The notes: generated from the letters alone by a model not told the origin. Shown: positions 1 to 7,205, numbered from the stretch's first letter. The stretch is DNA of 18,772 bases from Parachlamydiaceae bacterium (GCA_013815395.1 JACDGH010000017.1:1-18772); one strand, 5' to 3'. Numbers and translations are program-made.

Positions 1-121
1 GGGATATATTTCGATGATGACGTTAGTATGTGCTAGGTCACAGTGATCATGAACCGCCGTATACGGTTCCGTACGTACGGTGGTGTGAGAGGACGGGAGC
101 GAAAGCTCCCTCCTACTCGAT
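1..121 (+). ncRNA. Group II intron, 3' end (domains V-VI), partial
   Basis: This is the catalytic 3' end of a bacterial group II intron cut by the window edge. Domain V folds from 54 to 83: an 8-bp lower stem (54-61 with 76-83, one G-U), a two-base bulge at 74-75, and an upper stem 62-65/70-73 closed by a 4-base loop. Domain VI follows at about 91-113, with gggagc at 95-100 pairing with gctccc at 105-110 around a GAAA loop. It ends in CTACTCGAT, a typical 3' end for bacterial introns, so the 3' splice site is probably just after 121. The reverse transcriptase/maturase gene, if any, lies upstream of the window; I could not recognise its C-terminus in bases 1-50. The intron class cannot be fixed from this piece. 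Confidence 0.85.
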
Positions 122-309
122 CATAACTTGACCCACTGTTTTCGTATAACAAACAATGCACCAAAATTTGTATTTTTTTGTAAAATCACAATTGCACTTG
201 TTGAAAAAGAGCTTTCAATTGATTACTTTCGTCTAAAAAATTCAGATTGAACCTTTCCCTTATCCTGTGATACTTTTTCCTTTTTTAGCTAGATTAACCA
301 AACTAACCT
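122..309. other. Intron 3' flank, no intact gene
   Basis: No complete gene is visible. One plus-strand frame stays open from the intron boundary (122) to a stop at 248-250. It has no start codon of its own, so it could be the 3' exon of whatever the intron entered, or chance. The rest is T-rich with stops in all frames. Confidence 0.4.
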
Positions 310-566
310 GGATCTCCTGAAGGATTGCCTGCATTATAATTTGCTGAATCTCGCGGACGAGCGGATATTGCAAAATATCTTAATGTATTTTTTACTGTCG
401 TAACTTCTTTTTAAGGCAAGCATTTGGCCATCAAGACAGTCCTATACGTCTAGCTAGTCATTTTGGTCACTGTCAGCAAATTATGAGCGTGCTTCTAAAT
501 AGAGGCTGGGAGCCTTATCAAATAAAAATTGTGAGCCATCTCATTTCCTCTTTAATTCGCAAATAG
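310..566 (+). pseudogene. Ankyrin-repeat protein remnant
   Basis: Two pieces of ankyrin consensus lie in different frames. From 310 the frame reads GLPAL-stop-FAESRGRADIAKYL, matching the end of one repeat (G.TPLH.A...GH.DI..YL) with an internal TAA at 337-339. From about 429, in another frame, it reads DSPIRLASHFGHCQQIMSVL then LNRGWEP, matching the next repeat (TPLHLAA..GH...V..LL..GA.P), and ends at a TAG at 564-566. One internal stop and at least one frameshift separate them, and no start codon or ribosome binding site is present. Ankyrin proteins are common effectors in amoeba-associated bacteria. The match was made by eye against the family consensus. Confidence 0.55.
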
Positions 567-573
567 GATTTCA

Positions 574-1755
574 ATGTTTATTATTTTGCAATTGTTATTC
601 ATCATTCTGGGGGTGCCAGAAAGTTTGTTCTGTGAACAATATCCTTGTGCTATACCCGCCTCATTCTCAAATGCTTCCTCTACCTCTATAAATAACATTT
701 CACCTGTGCTAGAATCTATAGTGAAAGAATATGGGGTTCCCGGAATGGTTGCAGCCGTCATATCTAGTGATATGGTCATATCTGTCGGGGCGGCGGGTCT
801 CCGTTCTGCCTCTTCATCCAATAAAGCGACTGTAAACGACCAATTTCATATAGGCTCTGATATTAAGTCTATGACGGCAACTTTGATGGCTATTCTTATC
901 GACAAAGGTTACCTGAAATGGAATTCAAAAGTGATAGATGTTTTTCCAGATCTAAAAGGAAAAATAGATCCAAAATACAATTCATTGGATTTGGAGCAGT
1001 TACTCACACACCGGGGAGGTGTGAATCCTGACATTAATTATGATAAAATTCAAAAAATCGCAGGGAGCGATTTGGTCAAAGCTCGACAATTGGCTATGGA
1101 GAAAGTTTTGAGTCAGCCCCCTGGCGTTGCTTCTGGGGAATATCAATACTCTAATATGGGTTATGTCATTGCAGGGCATATGGCTGAAAAAGTCACAGGA
1201 CGTATGTGGGAGGATTTGTTAACCAACTATCTTTTTTTACCCTTAAGAATGCAATCTGCCGGTTTTGGACCGCCAAAAAATGGAGTCTTAGAACAACCTG
1301 TTGGTCATAACGAGGAAGGCAAGCCCTTAGGAGATGGACCTTCTGCTGATAATCCTCAAACGATTGGTCCAGCAGGAACTGTGCATCTAACAATATTGGA
1401 TTGGGCTAAGTACATTATGATGCACTTGCGTGGGGCTCGCGGAAATAATTGCCTACTATCTAAAAGTTTTTTTGAAAAATTGCACACTTCTATTTCTAAT
1501 CCGCCCCCTGCGTATGCTATGGGTTGGATGGTTGTTTCTCCAAAGTGGGCAGATGGAAATGTCTTGGTTCATGCGGGAAGCAACACATATTGGCTTGCAA
1601 AGGTATGGATAGCTCCCAAAAAAGATTTGGCTATTCTTGTGGCTTGTAATAAAGGTGGGAAAGATGGTCAAGCCGCTTGTAATCAAGCTGGCTTGATTTT
1701 AATGCAAAATCAATTAAATCTACCACATGTTAAATCAATTGACCCCACTCATTAA
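574..1755 (+). CDS. Exported serine hydrolase, beta-lactamase/D-Ala-D-Ala peptidase (SxxK) family
   Basis: This is a 393-aa member of the class C beta-lactamase/DD-peptidase superfamily, which attacks amide or ester substrates through an active-site serine. All three family motifs are visible: SxxK at residues 95-98 (SDIK), YxN at 192-194 (YSN), and HxG at 333-335 (HAG, the KTG-equivalent). The first 20 residues are a hydrophobic signal peptide without a proper lipobox, so the product is probably periplasmic. The ATG at 574 has AGGA five bases upstream. The true substrate is unknown: peptidoglycan peptide trimming, an esterase, or a beta-lactamase are all possible. A strict antibiotic-resistance call is not supported, since many bacteria carry such proteins with peptidase or esterase roles. 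The gene stands alone, between the ankyrin remnant and umuDC. Confidence 0.85.
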   Translation: MFIILQLLFIILGVPESLFCEQYPCAIPASFSNASSTSINNISPVLESIVKEYGVPGMVAAVISSDMVISVGAAGLRSASSSNKATVNDQFHIGSDIKSMTATLMAILIDKGYLKWNSKVIDVFPDLKGKIDPKYNSLDLEQLLTHRGGVNPDINYDKIQKIAGSDLVKARQLAMEKVLSQPPGVASGEYQYSNMGYVIAGHMAEKVTGRMWEDLLTNYLFLPLRMQSAGFGPPKNGVLEQPVGHNEEGKPLGDGPSADNPQTIGPAGTVHLTILDWAKYIMMHLRGARGNNCLLSKSFFEKLHTSISNPPPAYAMGWMVVSPKWADGNVLVHAGSNTYWLAKVWIAPKKDLAILVACNKGGKDGQAACNQAGLILMQNQLNLPHVKSIDPTH

Positions 1756-1783
1756 TTGTAAAATCTATTCTTTTCTTGCGTTT

Positions 1784-1815
1784 CTTTGATTTATGTACAA
1801 TAATCAAAGTTATAC
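1784..1815 (+). promoter_or_regulatory. Palindromic operator and promoter candidate for umuDC
   Basis: A 26-bp palindrome (1784-1809) has perfect 8-bp outer arms CTTTGATT/AATCAAAG and a perfect central TGTACA, all centred on the same point; only the two base pairs flanking the centre fail. It covers TTGATT (1786-1791), a possible -35, and sits just before TTATAC (1810-1815), a possible -10 at 18-bp spacing. That is the layout of a repressor operator. SOS control of umuDC by LexA-type repressors is well known, but this is not the E. coli LexA box and the binding protein is unknown. Confidence 0.5.
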
Positions 1816-1874
1816 CCGCGCCATTCAAATGTGCAATTTGTACCACGTGGGGGAGTGTAAAATATAGGAGAGTT

Positions 1875-2390
1875 ATGCCAAAGGGAGGACCAAGGTCCGG
1901 AGCTGGAAGACCACAAAGGTCAGGTAAATATGGGGAAGCAACTAAAGCTATTCGGATTCCTCTAAGCGCTGTTGAAGAAGTTTTTCGATGTGTTCAAAAT
2001 AATTTTTATCGCTTGCCTCTGTATCAACATTCAGTTTCTGCAGGGTTTCCTTCTCCTGCTGAAGATGATGTAGAAGACAAGCTTGATCTGAATGAATTAC
2101 TAATCAAACATCCTTCTGCAACATTTTTTTTAAAGGTTTCAGGGGACTCTATGATTAAAGCCGGCATTCACCATAATGATATTTTAATTGTTGATAGAAG
2201 CCTTGAGCCTACCCATGGGAAAGTGGTGATAGCTTCAATTAATGGTGAGCTCACTGTTAAAAGATTATCTTGCATTGGAAAAAAAATACACCTTATTGCT
2301 GAAAATGATGCCTATCTGCCAATTGAGATCACTGGAGAGGTCGACTTTCGCATTTGGGGCATAGTTACAAACGTCATTCATTCAGTATAG
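1875..2390 (+). CDS. umuD: UmuD, DNA polymerase V protease subunit
   Basis: UmuD is the self-cleaving subunit of the translesion polymerase UmuD'2C; RecA-ssDNA filaments trigger its cleavage after DNA damage. The peptidase S24 signature is complete: cleavage site A56-G57 in SAGFPSPAEDD, nucleophile S92 in SGDSM, and general-base lysine K129 in TVKRL. I start at the ATG at 1875 because GGAG lies just upstream; this gives 171 aa. The frame is open back to about 1776, but using that start would swallow the promoter palindrome. Compared with the 139-aa E. coli protein it carries an N-terminal extension of about 30 residues, rich in Gly, Arg and Pro (MPKGGPRSGAGRP...). I have seen similar extensions in UmuD of other phyla. 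It is followed directly by umuC. Confidence 0.93.
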   Translation: MPKGGPRSGAGRPQRSGKYGEATKAIRIPLSAVEEVFRCVQNNFYRLPLYQHSVSAGFPSPAEDDVEDKLDLNELLIKHPSATFFLKVSGDSMIKAGIHHNDILIVDRSLEPTHGKVVIASINGELTVKRLSCIGKKIHLIAENDAYLPIEITGEVDFRIWGIVTNVIHSV

Positions 2391-2397
2391 GTGAGAG

Positions 2398-3669
2398 ATG
2401 GGAAAATACTTTGTTCTGGCAGATTGCAATAATTTCTATGTTTCTTGTGAGCGAGTTTTCAATCCTAAGTTGGAAGGATGCCCTGTAATTGTCCTTTCTA
2501 ACAATGATGGTTGCGTTGTCGCCCGTTCACAGGAGGCTAAGCAATTAGGAATTAAAATGGGTGTTCCCTATTTCCAAATTAAAGATTTCTGCAGCCGCAT
2601 GCGCGTATTCACTTATTCTTCCAACTATCAGCTTTATGGGGATCTTTCGGAGCGAGTGATGCGTATTTTATCTGAAATGGCTGAAGATATTGAAGTGTAT
2701 TCGATCGATGAATCTTTTTTACAATATTCTGATATTGTTAATCCTGAAGATCTTTATGTGCATTGTTTAGATATTAAACGCATTGTTAAAAAATGGGTGG
2801 GTGTTCCGCTTTCTTTGGGAATAGCTCCCACTAAGACCTTAGCCAAGGTGGCTACAGACTTTGCTAAAAAAAATCGGTCTGTGGGCGTTTTCAATTTGTG
2901 TTCGCCTGAAATGCAAAAAGCAGTATTACAAAATTATCCTATCGAAGATGTATGGGGAATCGGATCGCGCTTAAAAGAAAGTTTGAATGCTATAGGCATT
3001 CATACAGCTTGGGAATTTAGAGAAATGGATTCGATTGTTATTCGTCGAAAGATGGGAGTGGTTGGAGAGCGGATGCTTTGGGAGTTAAGAGGAGTTAGCT
3101 GTTTAGGTCTGGAAGAGGTGGCACCAAAAAAAAGCATTACTTGTTCTCGTTCATTTGGAAAAGTAATTACAGAGGTTTCTGAGTTAGCGGAAGCGCTTTC
3201 CAACTACGTAAACACGGCTTGCATAAAACTTAGAAAGCAGAATTGCTGCACTCATGCGATAAGTGTATTTACTGAAACAATTATTGATCGACAAACAGGC
3301 ACCAGACGTTATGCTAGTATGGTTTCATCATTTGCTATGGCCACACATGATACCCCTCAAATTATTACCAGAGCAAAACAATGTTTAATGCAATTATATC
3401 AAGAGGGGGAACACTATAAAAAATGTGGAGTCGTGCTTTTAGATTTGATTCCAGAGACAAGTGTAATTCCAGATCTGTTTTTAGGGGGGATCAACCAAAA
3501 GCGTTCGACGATCATGCATATAGTGGATGGAATAAATGCTAATTATGGGAAAAATAGCCTCTTTTATGGCGCTATGGGAGTTAGTCAGGAATGGAAAATG
3601 CGTTCAGATAAGCGTTCTCCCCACAATACTACAAGCTGGAAACATCTGCCCATTGCAAAAGCTATATAG
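2398..3669 (+). CDS. umuC: UmuC, Y-family DNA polymerase V catalytic subunit
   Basis: UmuC is the error-prone polymerase that copies past DNA lesions with UmuD'2, RecA and the sliding clamp. At 423 aa it matches the usual length of about 420. The catalytic carboxylates are in place: D9 in the N-terminal LADCNNFYVSCERVF motif, and D104-E105 in YSIDESF. The palm/fingers signature LGIAPTKTLAKVATDFAKK follows near residue 140. The little-finger and C-terminal UmuC-specific regions appear intact. It begins 8 bases after the umuD stop, with GGTGAG before the ATG, so the two genes form one operon. A hairpin terminator follows the stop. Confidence 0.95.
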   Translation: MGKYFVLADCNNFYVSCERVFNPKLEGCPVIVLSNNDGCVVARSQEAKQLGIKMGVPYFQIKDFCSRMRVFTYSSNYQLYGDLSERVMRILSEMAEDIEVYSIDESFLQYSDIVNPEDLYVHCLDIKRIVKKWVGVPLSLGIAPTKTLAKVATDFAKKNRSVGVFNLCSPEMQKAVLQNYPIEDVWGIGSRLKESLNAIGIHTAWEFREMDSIVIRRKMGVVGERMLWELRGVSCLGLEEVAPKKSITCSRSFGKVITEVSELAEALSNYVNTACIKLRKQNCCTHAISVFTETIIDRQTGTRRYASMVSSFAMATHDTPQIITRAKQCLMQLYQEGEHYKKCGVVLLDLIPETSVIPDLFLGGINQKRSTIMHIVDGINANYGKNSLFYGAMGVSQEWKMRSDKRSPHNTTSWKHLPIAKAI

Positions 3670-3675
3670 AAAAAT

Positions 3676-3712
3676 AAAGCCACAAACAAAGTTTCGCTTA
3701 GTTTGTGGCTTT
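3676..3712. terminator. Bidirectional hairpin terminator after umuC
   Basis: A perfect 12-bp inverted repeat (AAAGCCACAAAC at 3676-3687 and GTTTGTGGCTTT at 3701-3712) with a 13-base loop lies between the convergent umuC and the minus-strand gene ending at 3763. On the minus strand it is followed by TTTATTTTT, a good Rho-independent signal; on the plus strand the T run is shorter. Confidence 0.8.
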
Positions 3713-3762
3713 TGAATGTTATATTGAGTAACACTCATTTTCATTATCTAGTTTTTAAAAGC

Positions 3763-4329
3763 TTATATGGCAATAGTTTCAGTTTTTATGGTTGTCGTTT
3801 TAGTAGTAAGTTCAACAACAGGGGCATTTACAAGTATAGGGGCTTTAACAGCTATTGTATTAGTAACTGGAGCTGACTTGTTAGCTAAGGAAGTAAGAAA
3901 TTTGTTAGCAAATAGGGTAGCATGGAAAGCTAAAGGAAAACTAGCTAGAAGAGCTACTAAAGGAACAGCATTCTCAGTTAAGCAATTTTTAGCATCATCT
4001 AGAACAAATGATTCGCATTGCCATAAAGTTACACTATTATTAAGAATAAATGATTTACATTCCGTTAAAGGGACACCCTTGTTGAGAACGAGGTTGTTCA
4101 ATCCAATGATAGTTACATTATTACATAATGGATTAAAATCCATTTTGCATCCCATGTTGAAAAAACCACTCGCATGAAGTAAGAGGGCGGCCGAAGCAGT
4201 TCCCATAAAAAAAGGAACATATGGAGTTATTGTTCTGCCCAAAAGCTTTCCTGATTCAGAAAGAGCATTAGGTATTTTAGTCGTTAATGTAGCTTTAATA
4301 GATGCGCAATCTATAGAAGGTAATTTCAT
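3763..4329 (-). CDS. Putative membrane protein with three ~15-residue repeats (Inc-like?)
   Basis: I do not recognise this 188-aa protein. Two hydrophobic segments are visible, around residues 37-57 (ITPYVPFFMGTASAALLLHA...) and 122-142 (AVPLVALLASFPLAFHATLF). Between them lie three imperfect repeats of 14-15 residues: LNNLVLNKGVPLTE, CKSFILNNSVTLWQ and CESFVLDDAKNCLTE, several with cysteine at the first position. The C-terminal tail is rich in Thr, Lys and Val and ends TTTIKTETIAI. I chose the ATG at 4329 because TAAGG precedes it at good spacing; an upstream TTG at 4365 has no ribosome binding site. Paired hydrophobic segments are typical of chlamydial Inc proteins, but their spacing here is wide, so that is only a suggestion. 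The opposite strand is also open across 3767-4177, which I take as a shadow. Confidence 0.55.
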   Translation of the reverse strand: MKLPSIDCASIKATLTTKIPNALSESGKLLGRTITPYVPFFMGTASAALLLHASGFFNMGCKMDFNPLCNNVTIIGLNNLVLNKGVPLTECKSFILNNSVTLWQCESFVLDDAKNCLTENAVPLVALLASFPLAFHATLFANKFLTSLANKSAPVTNTIAVKAPILVNAPVVELTTKTTTIKTETIAI

Positions 4330-4365
4330 ATAAACCTTAGTGTAATAGTTGTTTAAGTTTCTCAA

Positions 4366-4566
4366 AATCTAAGACATACTTCGCGAATGACGAAGCTCTG
4401 AGCATAGATTTTCTCTGAAAACGAATCGTTTTCGTTTACGTGCATTATGTTATAGCTAATGATTGTAAGGATTATATAAAGATTTGACTTATTTATCAAT
4501 GGGTCAAATTTGTCAAAAAAATAAATTTAAATCAATGTTCATGTAATTTTTTATAAACCCCAGGCA
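4366..4566. other. Intergenic region with operator-like palindromes
   Basis: No gene is visible. It contains GAAAACGA-A-TCGTTTTC (4417-4433), an 8-bp-arm palindrome about 90 bases upstream of the minus-strand start at 4329, and ATTTGAC/GTCAAAT (4482-4488 and 4503-4509), which could be a weak terminator for the minus-strand gene ending at 4567. No convincing promoter pair was found. Confidence 0.35.
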
Positions 4567-5622
4567 CTAGGATAATCGCTTACCGCGCTTGGCTTTGAAG
4601 CTATCTAAAAGATATCGTGCGTTTTTTAAAGTACTAATTGCAAGTTGTGTGATTTTTTCTACATCTAATTCGCAAAGAAGAGTTGTTTTTCCGCCTTGTA
4701 GTGTTTCAAAATCTTCAATTGAAATTTGTGATTGCGCATTCTCTTCGGAAAGAGCGACAGCATGGGATCCAATACTCTTAAAATACGCCAACTTTGTTCT
4801 TTCCGACAAATATTCAAAACCTGTGAATGGGCTATTGTAGTCGCGAACCATCGTTTCGTTCATTTCAACTTTAGTTAAACCTTGAGGAGGGAGTCCCAAT
4901 GTAGTAAATTTAGGAGTTTCGCTCGAATCATCAATACAAATGACATTATAGCCACTACACATGCCATTTAAGTGCTTATCGCAATAACCTTCTATATTTT
5001 TAAAATAAACTTGATCTCCTTTTCTGATCTGTTCCGGTTTTGGTTCTTCTTCCAAAATATAAGTTCGCAAGCGGGCAATAGGATTATTATTGAGACTAGA
5101 ACCTAAAATCAATGGAGTTGAAGAATCGGCTGAGAAAAGGCATTTAAATTTTTCGGGCCCAATAATTTCTAAAACCGCTTCATATTGAGCTAACTGGCAT
5201 ACTTCCCCACAGCCAATCAAACTAAGATCTTTTCGTATGGATTGTAATGCTTCGACTGGATCAATCCCTTTTTTTAGGATAAAATTCGCAACCAGTTTTC
5301 CTGATGGACTATCTTCATCTTTGACTAAGTCGAAATATTTGGGATTGAGATATCCATTATAAAAGCTATCACGCTTAAGAAAATATTCCAATCTGGCGAT
5401 CTGATTTGTTATTTTTAATGCTTTATAATAATCTTGAGGATAAAAAATGCCGCGTGCCAGTAAGGAAATATTTCCAGTAAAATCAAGCCGCTGTCGGTTA
5501 TCAGCAACGATCGATTGAATTACCTCGGAAATTTTCTCATTTAAAAGATCGTAAACAACCTCTTTATGTAAGATCCTTGGGGCATCTGACATACAGACTT
5601 TTGATTCTACTGATAATGACAT
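4567..5622 (-). CDS. Tgl-fold (bacterial transglutaminase-like) protein, possible effector
   Basis: The protein is 351 aa. Residues about 125-245 resemble Bacillus spore transglutaminase Tgl, which cross-links proteins through Gln-Lys bonds. IGCGEVCQLAQYEAVLEIIG (136-155) aligns with the Tgl segment around nucleophile Cys116, including the IGxxKF motif just after it. GDQVYFKN (202-209) aligns with GDCLYFKN, and SGYNVICI (223-230) with RGENVILL. The cysteine is kept (C138). By my hand alignment from memory, both partner glutamates (E115, E187) and H200 of Tgl are replaced (G137, Y225, T240/241), so activity is uncertain. The first 120 residues and the last 100 are not recognised. The ATG at 5622 has a perfect GGAGG six bases before it. 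The gene has its own strong promoter and no operon partner. Legionella and chlamydia-like bacteria carry related proteins as candidate effectors. Confidence 0.6.
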   Translation of the reverse strand: MSLSVESKVCMSDAPRILHKEVVYDLLNEKISEVIQSIVADNRQRLDFTGNISLLARGIFYPQDYYKALKITNQIARLEYFLKRDSFYNGYLNPKYFDLVKDEDSPSGKLVANFILKKGIDPVEALQSIRKDLSLIGCGEVCQLAQYEAVLEIIGPEKFKCLFSADSSTPLILGSSLNNNPIARLRTYILEEEPKPEQIRKGDQVYFKNIEGYCDKHLNGMCSGYNVICIDDSSETPKFTTLGLPPQGLTKVEMNETMVRDYNSPFTGFEYLSERTKLAYFKSIGSHAVALSEENAQSQISIEDFETLQGGKTTLLCELDVEKITQLAISTLKNARYLLDSFKAKRGKRLS

Positions 5623-5699
5623 AAATTCCTCCAAATTAGATAAACTTTTATTAATTATAATTTCTAAAAAACGACATAAATATAATAAAATTTATTATT

Positions 5700-5727
5700 A
5701 TTATAGAGAGTTTAAAATATAAGTCAA
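5700..5727 (-). promoter_or_regulatory. Promoter for the Tgl-fold gene
   Basis: Read on the minus strand, TTGACT (5722-5727) and a consensus TATAAT (5700-5705) are 16 bp apart in very AT-rich DNA. The start site would be near 5693, giving a leader of about 70 bases before the ATG at 5622. This is among the best sigma-70-type matches in the window. Confidence 0.7.
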
Positions 5728-5739
5728 TAAATATTAAAT

Positions 5740-6180
5740 GATATATTAAAACCGAAGAAAAAATAAAAAGCAGCAGCTGGAGTTGTATACTTCAAACGCT
5801 TTGCCTAGCTTAAAAGAAGCTTGAAAAGGACTACAAGTCTTTATGGGCGCAACACGTTTGGAATGCGCAACTGCTATTACGCTTTACTAACACATTAGAA
5901 GTCGTCACCAATTATATCGATTTTTAAACTTTTTATCAGGCTGAAAATTGTGCCTCCCAATGTATCCAGAGCGTCTCGCCCTGCTTTTTACAAGCCTCTT
6001 GAGACAATTAGAATATCTCATATTTTTCCAAGGTGGTTTTAGGGATAAATCGGGTAAATTAGCCAACCATGGCGGGACTGTAGGTTAGTCACAGGGGAAG
6101 GATTTATAGCAGCAGTAGCAGGTACCATAATCGGCGGCTTTCTTCAGAGAAAATTTAAGGTGATAAAATGTAACTAAAAT
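5740..6180. pseudogene. Decayed intergenic region with two short ORF remnants
   Basis: No intact gene. Two plus-strand frames look protein-like but lack a start codon. The first, 5814-5927, reads KKLEKDYKSLWAQHVWNAQL and continues through LLLRFTNTLEVVTNYIDF to a stop. The second, ending at 6177, reads GEGFIAAVAGTIIGGFLQRK followed by FKVIKCN, a glycine-spaced hydrophobic stretch like a single membrane segment. Their spacing and broken frames suggest remnants of one or two genes. I cannot name the families. Confidence 0.35.
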
Positions 6181-7041
6181 TTACCATTGAGAGTTTTTTT
6201 CGTAATTTAAACGCAATAAAAGATAATTGTATCTTTGCTTGAATAATTCTATTTGTTCAGAAGTGAAAGTCTGCTTCCACTTACCAATAGAACCGTCTCG
6301 AAAAGTTGTAGTGCCCCCAAATAAGTGATCAGCCACATATTGAATTTTTTTACTGTTGAGTGCTAAGCCCAGGTGATTGCCTATATTTATAATTTCATTA
6401 GTTTGTTCTTCGGAAGTGCCTTTTCCATTAACTCCTACTAAATGTTCAAAGCGTACTTTATAAATGCTATTCATGGGCAAGCCAGCAAGTTCTTGTTCGA
6501 AAGTTAGGAAGCAGGATTCTACGCTCTGCCATCCATATTTTGATCCAGTAATTGCTTCAGTAATTTGATCATTGTAATTGGACATTCCAGCAATAGGTAG
6601 CCAAAACCATTGTCCTTCCTTAAGCCAATTGAGGGCAGAAATTAATTGATCGCGAGGATCGCGAACGACGAAAATAATCTTATATCCTTTTCTTACGAGA
6701 GTTTTAAGAAGCGAATTTGTAAAATGATGTCCAACAACAAAACAACCTCGAGCTTCTTCTGAAGCTACAATATTTAAAGAATCAAGAATGGAATTATCGC
6801 CGATACCGGAAAGATAATACGCTGGGTTTTCGTTAACCATCAGTGAAAGTGTTTTTCCAACTAAATGTGTGCCGCATTTAGGTGGACTGAAAATGACAAA
6901 TGGGCGGTGAGGTTGAAGGGGTGAAGATTTTATGGGAGGAGCTATTGGGTTCTTTAAAGATGCCTTCATAGAGGAAAAGTTTAAAAAGAAGAAGCTAACA
7001 ATTATGAGATGCAAAAAATAGATAACTCGAAACTTTGTCAT
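6181..7041 (-). CDS. Sulfotransferase family protein with N-terminal signal/anchor
   Basis: The protein is 286 aa and of PAPS-dependent sulfotransferase type, transferring sulfate from 3'-phosphoadenylyl sulfate to a hydroxyl or amine acceptor. The motifs appear in order: the 5'-phosphosulfate loop SPPKCGTHLVGK (52-63), a possible catalytic His in VGHHF (104-108), the 3'-phosphate-binding VVRDPRDQLIS (125-135), and the C-terminal FRDGSIGKWKQTFT (247-260). Residues 6-22 are strongly hydrophobic, so it is exported or membrane-anchored. I start at the ATG at 7041, with GGAG six bases upstream; a GTG at 7071 would add 10 residues, but its AAGGA touches the start codon. This architecture resembles eukaryotic cytosolic/Golgi enzymes and suggests a host-derived or host-directed role, but the acceptor is unknown. 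It has its own promoter and no operon partner. Confidence 0.83.
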   Translation of the reverse strand: MTKFRVIYFLHLIIVSFFFLNFSSMKASLKNPIAPPIKSSPLQPHRPFVIFSPPKCGTHLVGKTLSLMVNENPAYYLSGIGDNSILDSLNIVASEEARGCFVVGHHFTNSLLKTLVRKGYKIIFVVRDPRDQLISALNWLKEGQWFWLPIAGMSNYNDQITEAITGSKYGWQSVESCFLTFEQELAGLPMNSIYKVRFEHLVGVNGKGTSEEQTNEIINIGNHLGLALNSKKIQYVADHLFGGTTTFRDGSIGKWKQTFTSEQIELFKQRYNYLLLRLNYEKNSQW

Positions 7042-7101
7042 AGCCAACTCCAAGATAAGGCAAATATTCACTCCTTAGTATTTAGCATATCAAGAGTTTT
7101 T

Positions 7102-7129
7102 ATTATATACCGCGATTAAAATTCTTCAA
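7102..7129 (-). promoter_or_regulatory. Promoter for the sulfotransferase gene
   Basis: On the minus strand TTGAAG (7124-7129) and a perfect TATAAT (7102-7107) are separated by 16 bp. Transcription would begin near 7095, leaving a leader of about 55 bases before the ATG at 7041. Confidence 0.65.
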
Positions 7130-7174
7130 AACCGCTAGCTTAAGTAAAAAAAAGAGAATAGGATTAGCAAAAGT

Positions 7175-7205
7175 GAGGAACCAGGGATCTGGTTCCTCTT
7201 TTTTT
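7175..7205 (+). terminator. Rho-independent terminator with no gene in front of it
   Basis: A perfect 9-bp stem (GAGGAACCA at 7175-7183 with TGGTTCCTC at 7190-7198), a 6-base loop and seven T residues (7199-7205) form a textbook plus-strand terminator. The only gene immediately upstream runs on the minus strand, so the terminator either ends an unannotated small RNA starting after about 7075 or is left over from a lost gene. Confidence 0.85.

Noticed and set aside
122..250. Open frame after the intron resembling the start of a glutathione S-transferase domain (ITIALVEKELSIDYFRL)
   Set aside because: The likeness is short, the upstream context is intron, and the following frames do not continue the domain.
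574..1755. Calling the serine hydrolase an antibiotic-resistance beta-lactamase
   Set aside because: The motifs only define the superfamily; substrate cannot be inferred and most such stand-alone genes are not resistance genes.
1776..1874. Upstream extension of umuD from an earlier ATG
   Set aside because: It would include the promoter palindrome, has no ribosome binding site, and the added residues do not look like UmuD.
3767..4177. 136-aa plus-strand ORF opposite the repeat-bearing membrane protein
   Set aside because: It lacks a recognisable ribosome binding site, and its residues mirror the antisense of the minus-strand gene, which has a good ribosome binding site and coherent repeats.
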